The position numbers and the translations under genes were made by a program. Shown in pieces: positions 9,198-20,486 of a stretch of DNA of 64,000 nucleotides (its first letter is position 1; every line of letters starts with the position of its first letter). The stretch spans positions 23,164,103-23,228,102 of the forward strand of contig NC_079891.1 of assembly GCF_024868665.1 (NCBI RefSeq), written 5' to 3'. The notes beneath the pieces are model-generated. The model was given only the letters and a program-made list of their open reading frames with translations, searched no databases and was not told the DNA's origin. The DNA is from Triplophysa rosa. Its lineage: Eukaryota; Chordata; Actinopteri; Cypriniformes; Nemacheilidae.

Positions 9198-10631
9198 TGG
9201 AGAGTGGCGACTCCACCCCCGCGCAGTCCAGCTCATTTGGGTGCAGTTTGGGCAGGCACAGGTAGACTTGTTCGCCTCCCTGGACACCACCCATTGCCCG
9301 CTATGGTACTCCCTGTCCGAGGCCCTCCTCGGCACGGATGCCCTAGCGCACAGCTGGCCGCGGGACAAGCGGAAGTACGCCTTCCCCCCAGTGAGCCTCA
9401 TTGCACAGGTCCTGTGCAAGGTCAGGGAAGAGGAGCATCAAGTGTTACTAGTTGCGCAGTACAGGCCCAACCGGACTTGGTTCTCAGAGCTAATGCTCCT
9501 GATGACAATTCCCCCCTGGCCGATTCCCCTGACGAAGGACCTTCTTTCTCAGGGGAAGGGCACGTTGTGGCATCCGAGACCAGACCTCTGGAACCTCCAC
9601 GTCTGGCTCCTGGATGGGACGAGGAGATCCTGAATGGCCTACCCCCAGCGGTGGTTGAGACCATTACTCAGGCTAGGGCCCCTGCCACTAGGCGGCTGTA
9701 CGCCTTTAAGTGGCACCTCTTCTCGTCCTGGTGCTCTTCTCGAGCAGAAGACCCACGGAGATGCTCGATTGGGAACGTGCTGTCCTTCCTACAAGAGAGA
9801 CTGGATAGTAACCTCTCCCCTTCCACACTGAAAGTGTATGTAGCCGCCATTGCCACTCATCACGAACCAGTTGCTGGTAAGTCTCTAGGACAGCACGACC
9901 TAGTCATTAGGTTCCTAAGGGGTGCGAGAAGGCTGAATCCGCCTCATCCGCATTCCGTACCCTCTTGGGACCTTGATGTGGTCCTGGCGGGCCTCCAGAG
10001 GCCCCCCTTCGAGCCCCTGGGAGATGCCGCTCTTTCTCATCTTATGATGAAGACGGCCCTCCTGGTGGCGCTCGCCTCTATCAAGAGGGCAGGGGACCTA
10101 CAAGCATTCTCCGTGTCCACGGATTGCCTAGAATTCGGGCCCAGTGATTCTCACGTTATCCTGAGACCCCGGCCCGGCTACGTGCCAAAAGTTCCCACCA
10201 CTCCCTTTCGGGACCAGGTGGTGAACTTGCAGGCACTCCCCACCGGGGAGGAAGACCCAACCCTATCCGTGTTGTGTCCAGTACACACACTGTGCCTCTA
10301 CTTGAACTGCACGCAGAACTTCAGAAGCTCTGAGCAGCTCTTTGTCTGTTTTGGAGGTCAGCAGAAGGGGAGGGCTGTCTCCAAACAGAGATTGGCGCAC
10401 TGGATCGTGGACGCCGTCCCACCGTACCGGTCCCAAAATCGCCTGTGCCCACTGGCAGTGAGGGCACACTCCACCCGGAGTGTAGCCTCCTCGTGGGCAC
10501 TGGCTCAGGGCGCCTCTCTGGCAGACATCTGCAGAGCTGCAATTTGGGCTACGCCAAACACCTTCGCAAGGTTCTACAGCCTCCGCGTGGAACCAGTGTC
10601 AGCCCGAGTCTTGCATGGTACCAACAGGTAA
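9195..10631 (+). CDS. DIRS tyrosine recombinase
   Basis: The ORF has 478 codons, but the first ~140 overlap the polymerase frame; the recombinase proper begins near codon 145 (WDEEILNGLPP). An N-terminal SAM-like helical domain (ATRRLYAFKWHLFSSWC, then LQERLDSNLSPSTLKVYVAA) is followed by the catalytic domain. All four key residues are visible: Arg298 in SIKRAGDLQ, His425 and Arg428 in AHSTRSVASSW, and Tyr461 in FARFYSLRV. No stop or frameshift interrupts it. In DIRS elements this enzyme would insert the circular cDNA without target duplication. The ORF is intact although the element around it is truncated, so insertion was probably recent. Confidence 0.85.
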   Translation: MWRVATPPPRSPAHLGAVWAGTGRLVRLPGHHPLPAMVLPVRGPPRHGCPSAQLAAGQAEVRLPPSEPHCTGPVQGQGRGASSVTSCAVQAQPDLVLRANAPDDNSPLADSPDEGPSFSGEGHVVASETRPLEPPRLAPGWDEEILNGLPPAVVETITQARAPATRRLYAFKWHLFSSWCSSRAEDPRRCSIGNVLSFLQERLDSNLSPSTLKVYVAAIATHHEPVAGKSLGQHDLVIRFLRGARRLNPPHPHSVPSWDLDVVLAGLQRPPFEPLGDAALSHLMMKTALLVALASIKRAGDLQAFSVSTDCLEFGPSDSHVILRPRPGYVPKVPTTPFRDQVVNLQALPTGEEDPTLSVLCPVHTLCLYLNCTQNFRSSEQLFVCFGGQQKGRAVSKQRLAHWIVDAVPPYRSQNRLCPLAVRAHSTRSVASSWALAQGASLADICRAAIWATPNTFARFYSLRVEPVSARVLHGTNR

Positions 10632-10900
10632 GACCGGCAACCGGTAGGGCGTACGCCTGCGAAAGCACCTTCCCCCCTCATAGGTGGGTCAGTGTGCTAT
10701 TTCCGCCTCCCTTCTTCCCCTACCGGGTGAAGAATAGGCATTCCATCCATCACTAAGCACTTCCTGGTGGCGGGCTGGGCGGAGCAGCCCTGCCTCCTCA
10801 GGCCGGGTATCAACTGAGTTATCTAGCATATTGCTCTAACCGGACCTAGTGCCCCACACGTAGTAACCCCCAGCAGGGCAGTTCCATATGATGTATTTTC
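9198..10900 (+). mobile_element. DIRS-type retrotransposon, 5'-truncated
   Basis: GC-rich DNA (against AT-rich surroundings) carries the C-terminal part of a polymerase frame and a complete tyrosine recombinase. There is no integrase or long terminal repeat pair. The non-coding tail with GTGCCCCACACGTAGTAACC and CCAGCAGGGCAGTTCC ends about 10900. The reverse transcriptase core is missing, so this copy cannot be autonomous. Confidence 0.8.
9241..9633 (+). pseudogene. DIRS polymerase C-terminal fragment (RNase H/methylase region)
   Basis: An open frame of 130 codons with the motif QVDLFASLDTTHCPLWYSL, which matches the connection between RNase H and the following region in DIRS polymerase ORFs. 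It overlaps the recombinase ORF in another frame, the usual DIRS arrangement. The 5' two-thirds (reverse transcriptase) is absent. The start ATG is simply the first in the fragment. Confidence 0.6.
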
Positions 10901-13060
10901 ATATAGGGGATTTCAACATACACATTGACACAAATGACTGCATGTTGGTGATTTACCAACATATAAAACCATGCAAATAAATTGGCTAAATAGTAGCCTG
11001 AATTTGTAATCTAGCTAGTTTTATCCAAAGTGGCAGCTTTGGGGCAAAGTGAGCCACATGCTGTGGGTTAAATTGAGCCAGTGTCGACACTTAAGTTAAC
11101 TTCAATTTCTAATTTTTAAACCTGTATAATTTAAATGAAATATCACATAACTTTTAGTTTATCATGTTTACTTTAGTATAGGCTACTGAGTTTATGGACA
11201 GTATACACCAATGTACACTTTTCTCTGATTAAGAAAAGCATTTGACACCTGATTTTACTCATACAGTATACTGTATATCTTTCCAACTTAATTCACTAAT
11301 GGCCTAACATGTTTGGCATTAAAAAGCACTGTATAATGCCAAGAATCTACAAAAACAGACATAGTGAGAGCAGAAATTCAATTATTTTTAATCAACAAAT
11401 GCTCTGTTTAGTCTGTTTTTGGAAGGTTACAACTTTGGTGTTTCACAAGACAAGTAATTTCAGAAATGCAAACCGAAAGATATTGCAAATTAAAGATATT
11501 GAAATGTAAGGTTTATCTAGTTATTTTTTGTTCAAGTTATCTTAAAAAAAACTATTAGTATTTGTAAGGGAAAATAATGATTGAATTACATTTTTAAGAA
11601 GGTAAATCTTTAAAAACATGGTCTTTATTCAAATTCAGTTGCATGCTCAGTATATCCCCATATGGTTCAACCTACCCCTATCATGGGGCAAACTGAGCCA
11701 CAGGAGCACTTTTTTCATATTTTTAAAACCATATGTCATAGATGTGTTCTAATAATTTAGATTTATAGGAAACATCCTGAAATTAGATTAAATACTTTTA
11801 TTGCACTTATGCCTCATTTTGTTTCATCTTGAGGACCACATAGTACCCCACTCTCCACTAGTTCCAAACTTTCACATTAGTCCAAAAACACCTTTTACTG
11901 AAAGCAAGCTTTATAATGTTTTCTAATGCTCACAATAATATTATAATATTTCATTATACTAGTTATAAACACTTGTTTTGTTAACAAATTTATAAAGCTA
12001 AATTTACATTTTGTCAATGGTAACACATAACTTACAAACTTGACAAACGTGTCCACCACACGGGGGCAGTAGTTACCACTGTATCAACTACATCAAAGAC
12101 ACTGACTGTTCTCACTCGCTCGTTTTTTTTTTATGCTTTCATTGCACTAAAAGTTTTTTCTAAAGTTCTTATCAAACAACAGATTTTGTGCATTTGGATA
12201 AGAATAAAGCTCTCAATGTTTCTGAGGGACATGTTTTGTTTGTAAAAAAACAACATAATTTATTAATAACATTAATGACATTTCAGTTGTGGCCAATCAT
12301 TAAACATCCGACATAAACAATCACATTCTCGAGTATAATTACAGTATGATTGTTTACAACGATTTTAAACACATGGAAGGCAGACAAATAGATATATATT
12401 TATAATAGTTTAAATAGAATAATAAAAATGTAATATAAATATAAATGTATGTTTATATAAGAACAGTAAAAACGTAGTCAATTTGGCACGGATTACCTGG
12501 TATACAAAATAATTTCCACCCATATACAGTCACATAAGGACCTATAAAAACAACACTCAAAAACACTAAACATATTTTCCTACGTAATTATTCGATTTCG
12601 TAATTATTCAACTACCTTAGATTATTCGAATAAAAGCATGTTTCACTGATTAATTCGCTCAATAGTTTTCTGTTAAAATGCCTACTTAAAATCTGACCAG
12701 CTACCTTAGATTATTCGAATAAAAGCATGTTTCACTGATTGAAGAAAAAAAACATCTGTTATCTATAAAGAAAATGTATTATTCTCATCATAACAGTTGA
12801 TTTAGCTTCATATGGCTTGCTTGACAAACCTGGGTTAGTGTTACTTACTAGTGGTATGTCACTAGTTGTAACCACCCCATGACAACCATCCATCCCATCA
12901 AAACACTGATGGTTTGGATATAATCTAGAGGTGTTTCCAATGAAGAGAAGAATGTGTGAGAAGACATTTTTTAAATAACAATACTGGTTTCTTGCCTCAA
13001 CAGATAAAGTGTAGCTCTGCAGCCTATTTATGACACACTAATCATGAATAAAATTGATGT
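10901..13060. other. AT-rich intergenic DNA with old repeat traces
   Basis: No gene seen. The phrases GGGGCAAAGTGAGCCACAT (11040) and GGGGCAAACTGAGCCACAGG (11684) are two copies of a short repeat module, probably ends of one element. Positions 12300-12500 are nearly pure A/T. Confidence 0.5.
12612..12740. repeat. identical 40-bp direct repeats, 49 bp apart
   Basis: CTACCTTAGATTATTCGAAT... occupies 12612-12651 and again 12701-12740 with no difference. The spacer shares no obvious homology with the unit. It could be a local duplication or a long target-site-like footprint. Confidence 0.8.
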
Positions 13061-13572
13061 TGGACAAGATGGGACTTCAGGATTTTACATTCAGTCGTCG
13101 AGGATTAAATACTGCATGGTGACATACCACGATGCTCACTTGCTCAGAGTTTACTGCTGTTTTGTCGATCACATGCATAATGTACTAAATACACAAGTTT
13201 TTTCAAAGTCTATGCTCATAAACAGTACATCATGCCCTTTTCATCTTGACTCATTAAAAAACTGAAACACAATAAACCTCACTCACATATATGTCTTGAA
13301 AGGAAAATGTGTCATGCTTCTGAGAAAACCATGAGATGTGATCTTCATGTTTCGAAAGGAAATAAAAGGGAAAAAACACCAAGAAAGTATCACAACCCCC
13401 TACGCAATTGTTGTTAATGTCAACGAGCATTTCCTAGTTCCAGCTGGAAGATCTCAGGCGTCATACTGTAGCAACTTCCAGCAGCAGCTGATCTTGAATC
13501 TGATCTATTGAAATTTTACAATTAACATCTGGACAGTAAATCACGATATCAGCGATATTCTCGCTGCACAAT

Positions 13573-15363
13573 CTACCAGTCATCTGCCCACTTTATGACA
13601 GTGATGAAGGTGGAGAAGGGTCTCGCGGCCGTGGTCACAGCATCACTCGGAAACGCTCTTACTGATAGCCGGCTTCCTGAGTTCAGGTCCATCTTGAGGA
13701 AAGTGTTGAGCTTTGCGTCCTGCACCTCACTGGAATTCACCACCTGGGTGTCATGTGCAGCTGCAAAGATCTGTGCATCATCCTGTGTACGTGTGCCATT
13801 ACTATAATCGAAATCCACCAGAAGTTTGCGTTCTTCGCTGTACTTCAGTTTGAAGTTGGCCTGTATGTACAAGAGATAAACACCCTTCTCTCGAATGACC
13901 ATCCACATGTTGGTGTGGTCGAGAATAGTCTCGCTCTTATTCCTGTTTTCTGCCCATTCGTCCTCCCAGATCAGACGACTGTCTTTCTCGTTGAATCCCT
14001 GAGCTAGACAATAAACAAAGATAGAAATCACTGCAAGACTTTGCAGAAAGCTTGTTATTTTAATGTATGCTAAAATAAATGCAAATGTGAGCATTTTAAA
14101 GTGAAAATGATTTTGTTTACATATATGTTTTTATATAATGTACACTGTAAAAAAACTGTCATTTTACTGAATTTTTAGGTGTTTTTTTAAATACGGTCAA
14201 AAACTGCAAAATTGCAGAAAAATGCCGCAAATTTACAAGAAAAACAGGGGGGAAATTTAATATATATCCTTATATCCTAGTTTACAGAAAATGTCCGTTT
14301 TTTACGGATCTTTTTTACAATGTATGTACAAATCTTTAACTAATCACCTTTCAAAAGCCAGTCTCCTCGAGAGGATTGGCGTCCGCGTATATTTCCCATT
14401 GAAGTTGCTGTCGGATCGAATAAAGAAGGGGCTAGAAAAAAAGCATTTAGCAGTCAGATCTCATTCGTAAAAAAGGCTGAATGCGTGAAAATTCTAGTGA
14501 GAACGTACAGGCGTACTGCCGCTGCCCTAAACAATGCATTTAGTGTTAGAAACGCACAACTACAGTCACATCTCAAATAACATTCCGTTAAATCACATAA
14601 AGGAACAAATCTACGTTCACATTAGTCTCTCAGCTTTAAAGAGCCCTTGTTTATATATACATTAAAAAGGATCTCCATAAAGAAGCTTTAAAGCGATCCC
14701 CTTGTGTCAATTTCTTTTTGAGGACAAATGCGCAACTGTACAATAATAGTTCAATTAAAATAAACTTACCACTGACGATGTTAGCTTTCTGGCATGTAGG
14801 TACCTGGTACGGAAGGTTATTTGTCTGAAATGTAACAGAGAGCAAGCTTACCGCGTGAGAACAGTTGGCATAAATGCATCAAGTGTTTATTTACCAACAC
14901 GCCCCCTGCAACTAATCCGTCTTTATATACGGATGAATTACAACCAAAACGCAGAAAGAAACAAAGCGTTTTAACTCAAGCATTAGATCTGCTAACTGAG
15001 GGTCGTGTAATTTTCCCTCTTTTGTTAAAACATTCAATTCTTCACTATTGTGTGAATGATAATTACACTAGGCGCAGACCGTATTCATTAGGGTTTTTAT
15101 TATTAAGCTATTACTATTTCTTTCACCTAAATGTTCCACAAGCCATCTAAAACACGACCACCGGGTCACTGCATTATCCAAAATGACGGAGCACTCCAAC
15201 TAACAGTTATTAAAGTAAATGAAAAGTTTTGAAACGAAAATCCAAGACTAGGTTTATTTACCTTAGACATGAAGACATATGTCAAGCATGACGCAGCGAT
15301 AACAATGACCAAAGCAACAGATGTCCAAATGAAATGCGCTTTGGCTTTGCGTGCCGTCTCCAT
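13573..15363 (-). CDS. TNF ligand superfamily member, gene 2 (TNFSF15/TNFSF8-like)
   Basis: Four minus-strand exons join in frame: 15363-15262, 14824-14770, 14431-14348 and 14003-13573 (672 nt, 223 aa). All splice sites are GT/AG (AAG|GTAAAT, TTTCAG|ACA, GTG|GTAAGT, TTCTAG|CCC, AAG|GTGATT, GTCTAG|CTC), with phases 0, 1, 1. A type II anchor spans residues 12-32 (IWTSVALVIVIAASCLTYVFM). Exon 2 carries the only other notable Cys. The last exon is a TNF-homology domain: LIWEDEW at the start, GVYLLYIQANF (family strand G-x-Y-x-x-x-x-Q), sites NKS, NGT and NSS for N-glycosylation, and a late strand RLSVRAF before FSTFITVIKW. The terminus lacks the usual FGxFLL ending. It is tandem with gene 1, same strand and same exon logic, so the pair probably arose by duplication. 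Expected role: a membrane or shed cytokine trimer. Confidence 0.8.
14141..14324. mobile_element. ACTGTAAAAAA-type MITE in intron 3 of TNF-like gene 2
   Basis: The left end TACACTGTAAAAAAACTGTC and the right end GGATCTTTTTTACAATGTA are inverted. The inside is A/T-rich with TTTTTTACGG. A related copy in reverse order ends at 26321. Confidence 0.65.
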
Positions 15364-18300
15364 GCCTGTTTCGCAAGATGCTGAAACAATCGCAGTCTCG
15401 AACTGGAAATGCCTCTTTTAGATGCCGGATGAAGTAGTCGACTGTAATGAGATATGACTCTCCCACGCATTCAACGGTATACGCGATTAACTCCGCTGCA
15501 TCACCTGTGGGTGAAACGAGGGTGTATGCATCACTGCTGACAGTGTGAAGACACATGGCTTTCACTAGTTTCTACTCTATCAGGTTGCTTCATCTCTGAC
15601 AACTGGATTAACAAACAAGCGTCATGTCAACATTGTTACCTATACAGGTAGGCTATACACACATGTATGTATACTGTCTGTAGTGGCCAAAAGTGACGTC
15701 AGGGGTCATGTTTGCGTAATATTTGCTTTTGATGCCCTTTGATGAAAACATCAATATATGAAGTGTATTTTACAAAATGCTACATTTTTTATGTACTTTA
15801 TTTGGCCATTTTCGGCAAAAAAGCAAATATTTGGTATAAAAAAATATTTTTCAAAAAAGCCAACAGTGAATATGGGTTTTATACAATTTTTAAAAATGCA
15901 TGCAAACAAAAGGCTCATATGAAATAACACGTACACTGACCATACATTTTGTTGCCATTGTCATGGGATTTAACTTGTGTGGAGTTTTCCCCAAACCTTA
16001 AAAGCTGAGCTTCCGATATGCAACATCAATACGAAGTTTTTAACAAATTTTGAATAATACATTTGAGTAAGACGTAAATATCGTCACTTTCCTTCCAAAA
16101 CCTTGTATGTCCAAATTTGCTCTTTTTCAGGAAATGGAAAAAACACTGTACTTTTAAAAGGATTAAATACTGTGGTGTCAAAGTTGACAAGCACTTTTCA
16201 ATACTTTTCATTGCTTAGACCCATGACAAACATAAAGGGTGATTAATAATAATTCTTTATAGCAAAAAAGAAAAATCACAAAATATGGAGACACAAGATT
16301 TCAGAAGGACAGCAGCGATATGTTAATTTTTGCAAAACTGGACATCAATGTAATTTCATTTTCTTGCATCAGATTACTTGTTAGGAGAGAAATATAAAAC
16401 ACAATCCCATGAAAAGATAATGGTATGGTTGGTGGATGGACCCCATGGATGCTGTACACAGGCACAACCTTCCAATTCTTTAACAATGACATGTCCCTGT
16501 TTTTTTAAGAAGCAGCTGAAATTGAAATCTTTCACATATACCGGATTGATGGGTCCTGACAAGAACAATTTTCTATAAAAACAACAAAAAGACCACAAGT
16601 ACGTTATAGACCACCTATAACAAGGTATTTTCCCTCGCTAATGTTTACTGGAAGTCATAAGATATATCTGTGATCGATCGTGCAAACAAGGTCACCACAT
16701 GTATATACATGTGCTCCCATTGGGTGTGGGTGTTAGCAGACGCATCAGCAAAAGTGTTTATGCACTGTGCATGTTTAAGGTTTGTTTGGCTCTTTAGGGA
16801 CATGCAACCTGTTTGCTAACATCTGAAGCCTACTGTATAGATTCAGACGGCGATTATTTTTTCTGGTAATTATATTTTATATGACTCATGTTTATCGGTT
16901 ACTCCTTTAGCAAAAGTCACAAGTTAAATTTCCTGAATAGGACAGTTTCCCAGATGATATCAAAGCAAGCAAAAGAAAATGCCCGCAAACGTCTTCCGTT
17001 TCGAAGGCTTACAGGACTCTGTGATGTGCCACGATGACATCAAATTCCACTCGTCAGCACTCCGTTGGCTAAGCATTGTTGATTTCCGGTATCATGTGTT
17101 CAGATTAATTTCAATGGGGAGGCCACAAAACCAGATTTGAAATTGCAAACTATGGATCGACATCGTGATACTTTTATGTGAATATTAAATAGTGAGTGTC
17201 TTAACCCTAGGATGATGATCTTTATTATTGGGAATGATAAAGCACAACATTTAAAGGAAAGAGAAGGGTGAGGGCTGATTGTTCTCACAAACCTTTTGTT
17301 TCCAGTGTCAGAACAAGATTTGTGATTTTGAGGATTATCTCAGCATCTCTCGCTGTGTGTCATGGCAACACTATTTACAGGAAGACAAAACAGGCACAGG
17401 AAAGATTTTCACGACATCAAATATTTTCCACTTCAAGGGCTCTCCATACTCCATTAGCAAAATGGAAAATTGAAATATTAACTGGGACAAGAGATCGGTG
17501 AGAGTCAGTTGTTGTCTTACTCTTCCATCACAATGTATGTGTTTACAAAATATATTTTGCAAAATGTAATTCATTTTAACATAATATGACATTACTGAAG
17601 GAGATTTGCTTTAAGCGGGTTCACAAGTGCAGGGGTTAAATTCATGTACATAAAACCTCTTTTAGTCGGTGTAAAGTTTTTTTTTTTAAATGATAGGTTA
17701 AAAATTTCTGCTATTAATACACACAAATCAACATTCTAAATAGATGCGGTGCTAATTTCAAATTCAAAACAGGAGGAAATAAATAAATGTAAGATATAAC
17801 GATATAAAATATTATTAAAATACTGACACTGTTCATTTCTTATAACATTCCACAACTTCAATACACTTTGTTGTCCCACGACAAATTCCATGTTTTGTTG
17901 TGAGAATATATATGTATATACAGTATATATATATATAGTAGCTAGTTTCAAATACATAAACCATCTTTAATTTAATGAATTGATATTCAATTGATTGTAG
18001 GAAAAAAGCTATTTAAATTCAGTTACCAGAATATTTAGCTGTCTCCCACATTTTGTGCAAAACTCTGTGCATAAAAAGCTTACATTGATTAATATTTTAA
18101 CACAAAAGTAGGAACATCATTTGGCCATTTTGGACAAATAAATCTAATTACATTTTTTACTTTTTGACACAAATTGTTACAAAGTTTAGATCGCATCCAT
18201 AAAAACTATCTGTCCCATTACTGAAATTATTACTGAAAAAAAAGCTATGATATTAAACTACCGTATATGCAAACATTGAGTTACAGCCTCTTTCGCTGAC

Positions 18301-19469
18301 TATTTGTTAACACAGAAAAATTGTTAAAGGTTGTACGGTACCCATGTTTTGTACCCATTTGTGCACTTTTCCTCTGGGAATTTATTCGTGTCCGTTAGTT
18401 TAGGAGAAGTTCAATGTTGCTTCTAAAGGCTGCTCTAAATGAAAGGAAATTTAAGGCAGACTATAAGTTACGTACTAAAATAATGACTCAGACCCTTCAA
18501 TACATGTTCGTACGACCCCTTAATAGATACCCAGAATGTGTAGGTGGTTGCAGAATGCTCTGCAGGCAAATACCTCTGACATTTGAGAAGGGTACAAATT
18601 AAAGAGCACTTTTAAGTAGGTGGGGGTTTATGGTTATACACTCCACTGGATTGTTTTTTAGGATCAATTTTTTTTACAATAATTTAACTGTTTAAATCAT
18701 TTGATCAGCTAATACTGTAATTGTAAAGTGCAAATGGCAACAGCACAAGGGAACCTCTTAGATTTGTCTGCGTAATGAGGGTTGTTGATCTTTGCTTGTA
18801 CAGAATTGGTGAGTACATATTTACATGGTGTTTTATAAACTGAATGAAATTGCACTCAAATTCAATAACAAGCCTGGGGCATGCAGGTATGTAGATCAAA
18901 GCAGATTCATGTAGTCTAAAGTGTACGATCTTTCGTACGATCTTTCCTTGCTACATGAGATACATTAACAAGACCAAACAAGAATATAATGCATCATAAT
19001 CTCTCAGTTATGACAAATATTTTTCCCGCAGTATAAACGTATTGCTTAAACTCAAAGCGGTTTCCTCTCGCAGCTTCAATCACTATATAAAGGATGTAGC
19101 CTGTAAATTTGTTGCAATTGAACAAAACCTTTAAATTCAGACGTTCACCCGCTTTAATGTTCCACGATGACTCTTCCGTGAATGATCTCATCAGCAACAC
19201 ATAGTCCACAATTGAAAGTGATGATTATACTGAACAGAGAAAGAAACTGATGTGAGCAATATAGTTCGATCTGTACATGTGAAAACGTAGTACAGTCATG
19301 TTTTAACCTTTGTTTGATATTTGTGGTCTCACTAGAGGAGCGTGAAAATATGTGACAAAAATTTTAGGGCCTCATTTTGAGCAAGTATTAAATGCTTTTA
19401 TAGGTAAACGGTAATATGTAGTAGTGTAGATTTTTAAACAGATATCTCTCAAAAAGCCATAAGTACGGT

Positions 19470-19735
19470 TGGGTAACAACCCAGCATCAGGGTTAATAAA
19501 ACCCAACCATGTTTTCTTTCCAATATTGACCCAGCCATGGGTTAAAAAACAACCCATCATTTTAGTGTGTGGGTCAAAAAGTGTGTTGTAAATAAATCTG
19601 CTGGGTTGATCAACCCAAAATGCTGGTCTATTGCAAGCCGTTGTTGTCTCAAATATACACATTTTCTGAGTTAATATAATAAGCGACAATGAGTTTTCGC
19701 GACAATAAGTTGTCGCTTATGACCCAAAATAACAC
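19470..19735. repeat. GGGTT/AACCC inverted-motif repeat
   Basis: Multiple ACCCAAC, GGGTTAAAA and CAACCCA motifs in both orientations occur within 170 bp (CAACCCAGCATCAGGGTT, CCATGGGTTAAAAAACAACC, CTGGGTTGATCAACCC), followed by the hairpin TAAGCGACAA...TTGTCGCTTA at 19680-19718. Similar sequences are common in fish and form short hairpins. Confidence 0.55.
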
Positions 19736-20189
19736 TCATCATTTTTAGTGTACAACGAAGTCTTTGCACCTTATTCTGGCCAGGAACCACCTACTCAAAT
19801 AGGAAGAGATTGTCAGACTGATATGTCAAGTAGGGGCTGTCTGAAGACAGATACCTCTGACATCAATGAATGATGACAATAACAGCATAAGTCTGGAAAT
19901 ACTCATTCAAATAATTCCGTCTGTACAGGAAATAGCAGAAAATGTTACAGGCCAGAATAAAGTGATACACTCATTGATATCTTCTTTACTTGGTTGTAAG
20001 AGCAAGCAAAACTCTTTTCAGAGATTTGATAACGTGATAGGTGTATTGTAAGGTAAATACAGAAAGATAACACACAGTAACACATTTCATAGTAAAACCT
20101 CCTTTTATTGAAATCTTTCACAGAGTTAGTTGTGTTGTGAGTGTGGTGCATCATGCATAAAGCACAATGCATACAATGGTCTCCCAAGG

Positions 20190-20486
20190 GACACCCAAAA
20201 ATGAAAATTCTGTCATCATTTACTCACCCTCTTGTCATTTCAAACCGTTATGACTTTCTTTCTTCAGCAGAACACACACAAAAAAAACATTCTGAAGAAT
20301 GTTGGTAACCGGCCCCCATTCACTTGCATTGGTTTCATGTCCATACAATAGAAGTGAATGGGTGCCGGCGCTGTTTGGTTACCAAGTTTCTTCAAAATAT
20401 CTTCTTCTGTGTTTTTGAAATGGTTTGAAATGACAAGAGGATGAGTAAATGATGACAGAATTTTCATTTTCAGGTGAACTATCACT
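20190..20486. mobile_element. cyprinid GTTCACC palindromic MITE, copy (left TIR eroded)
   Basis: The right end GGTGAACTATCACT is followed by TTAA (20487-20490). The left end lacks the TIR and starts near ACACCCAAAAATGAAAATTC. The inner palindrome CATTCACTTGCATTGG / AGAAGTGAATGGGTGCCGG is retained. Confidence 0.75.

Noticed and set aside
17268..17501. ORF after a TTTCCAG acceptor-like site with Cys-rich start
   Set aside because: No donor, homologue or neighbouring exon that would support a gene; left out as unproven.
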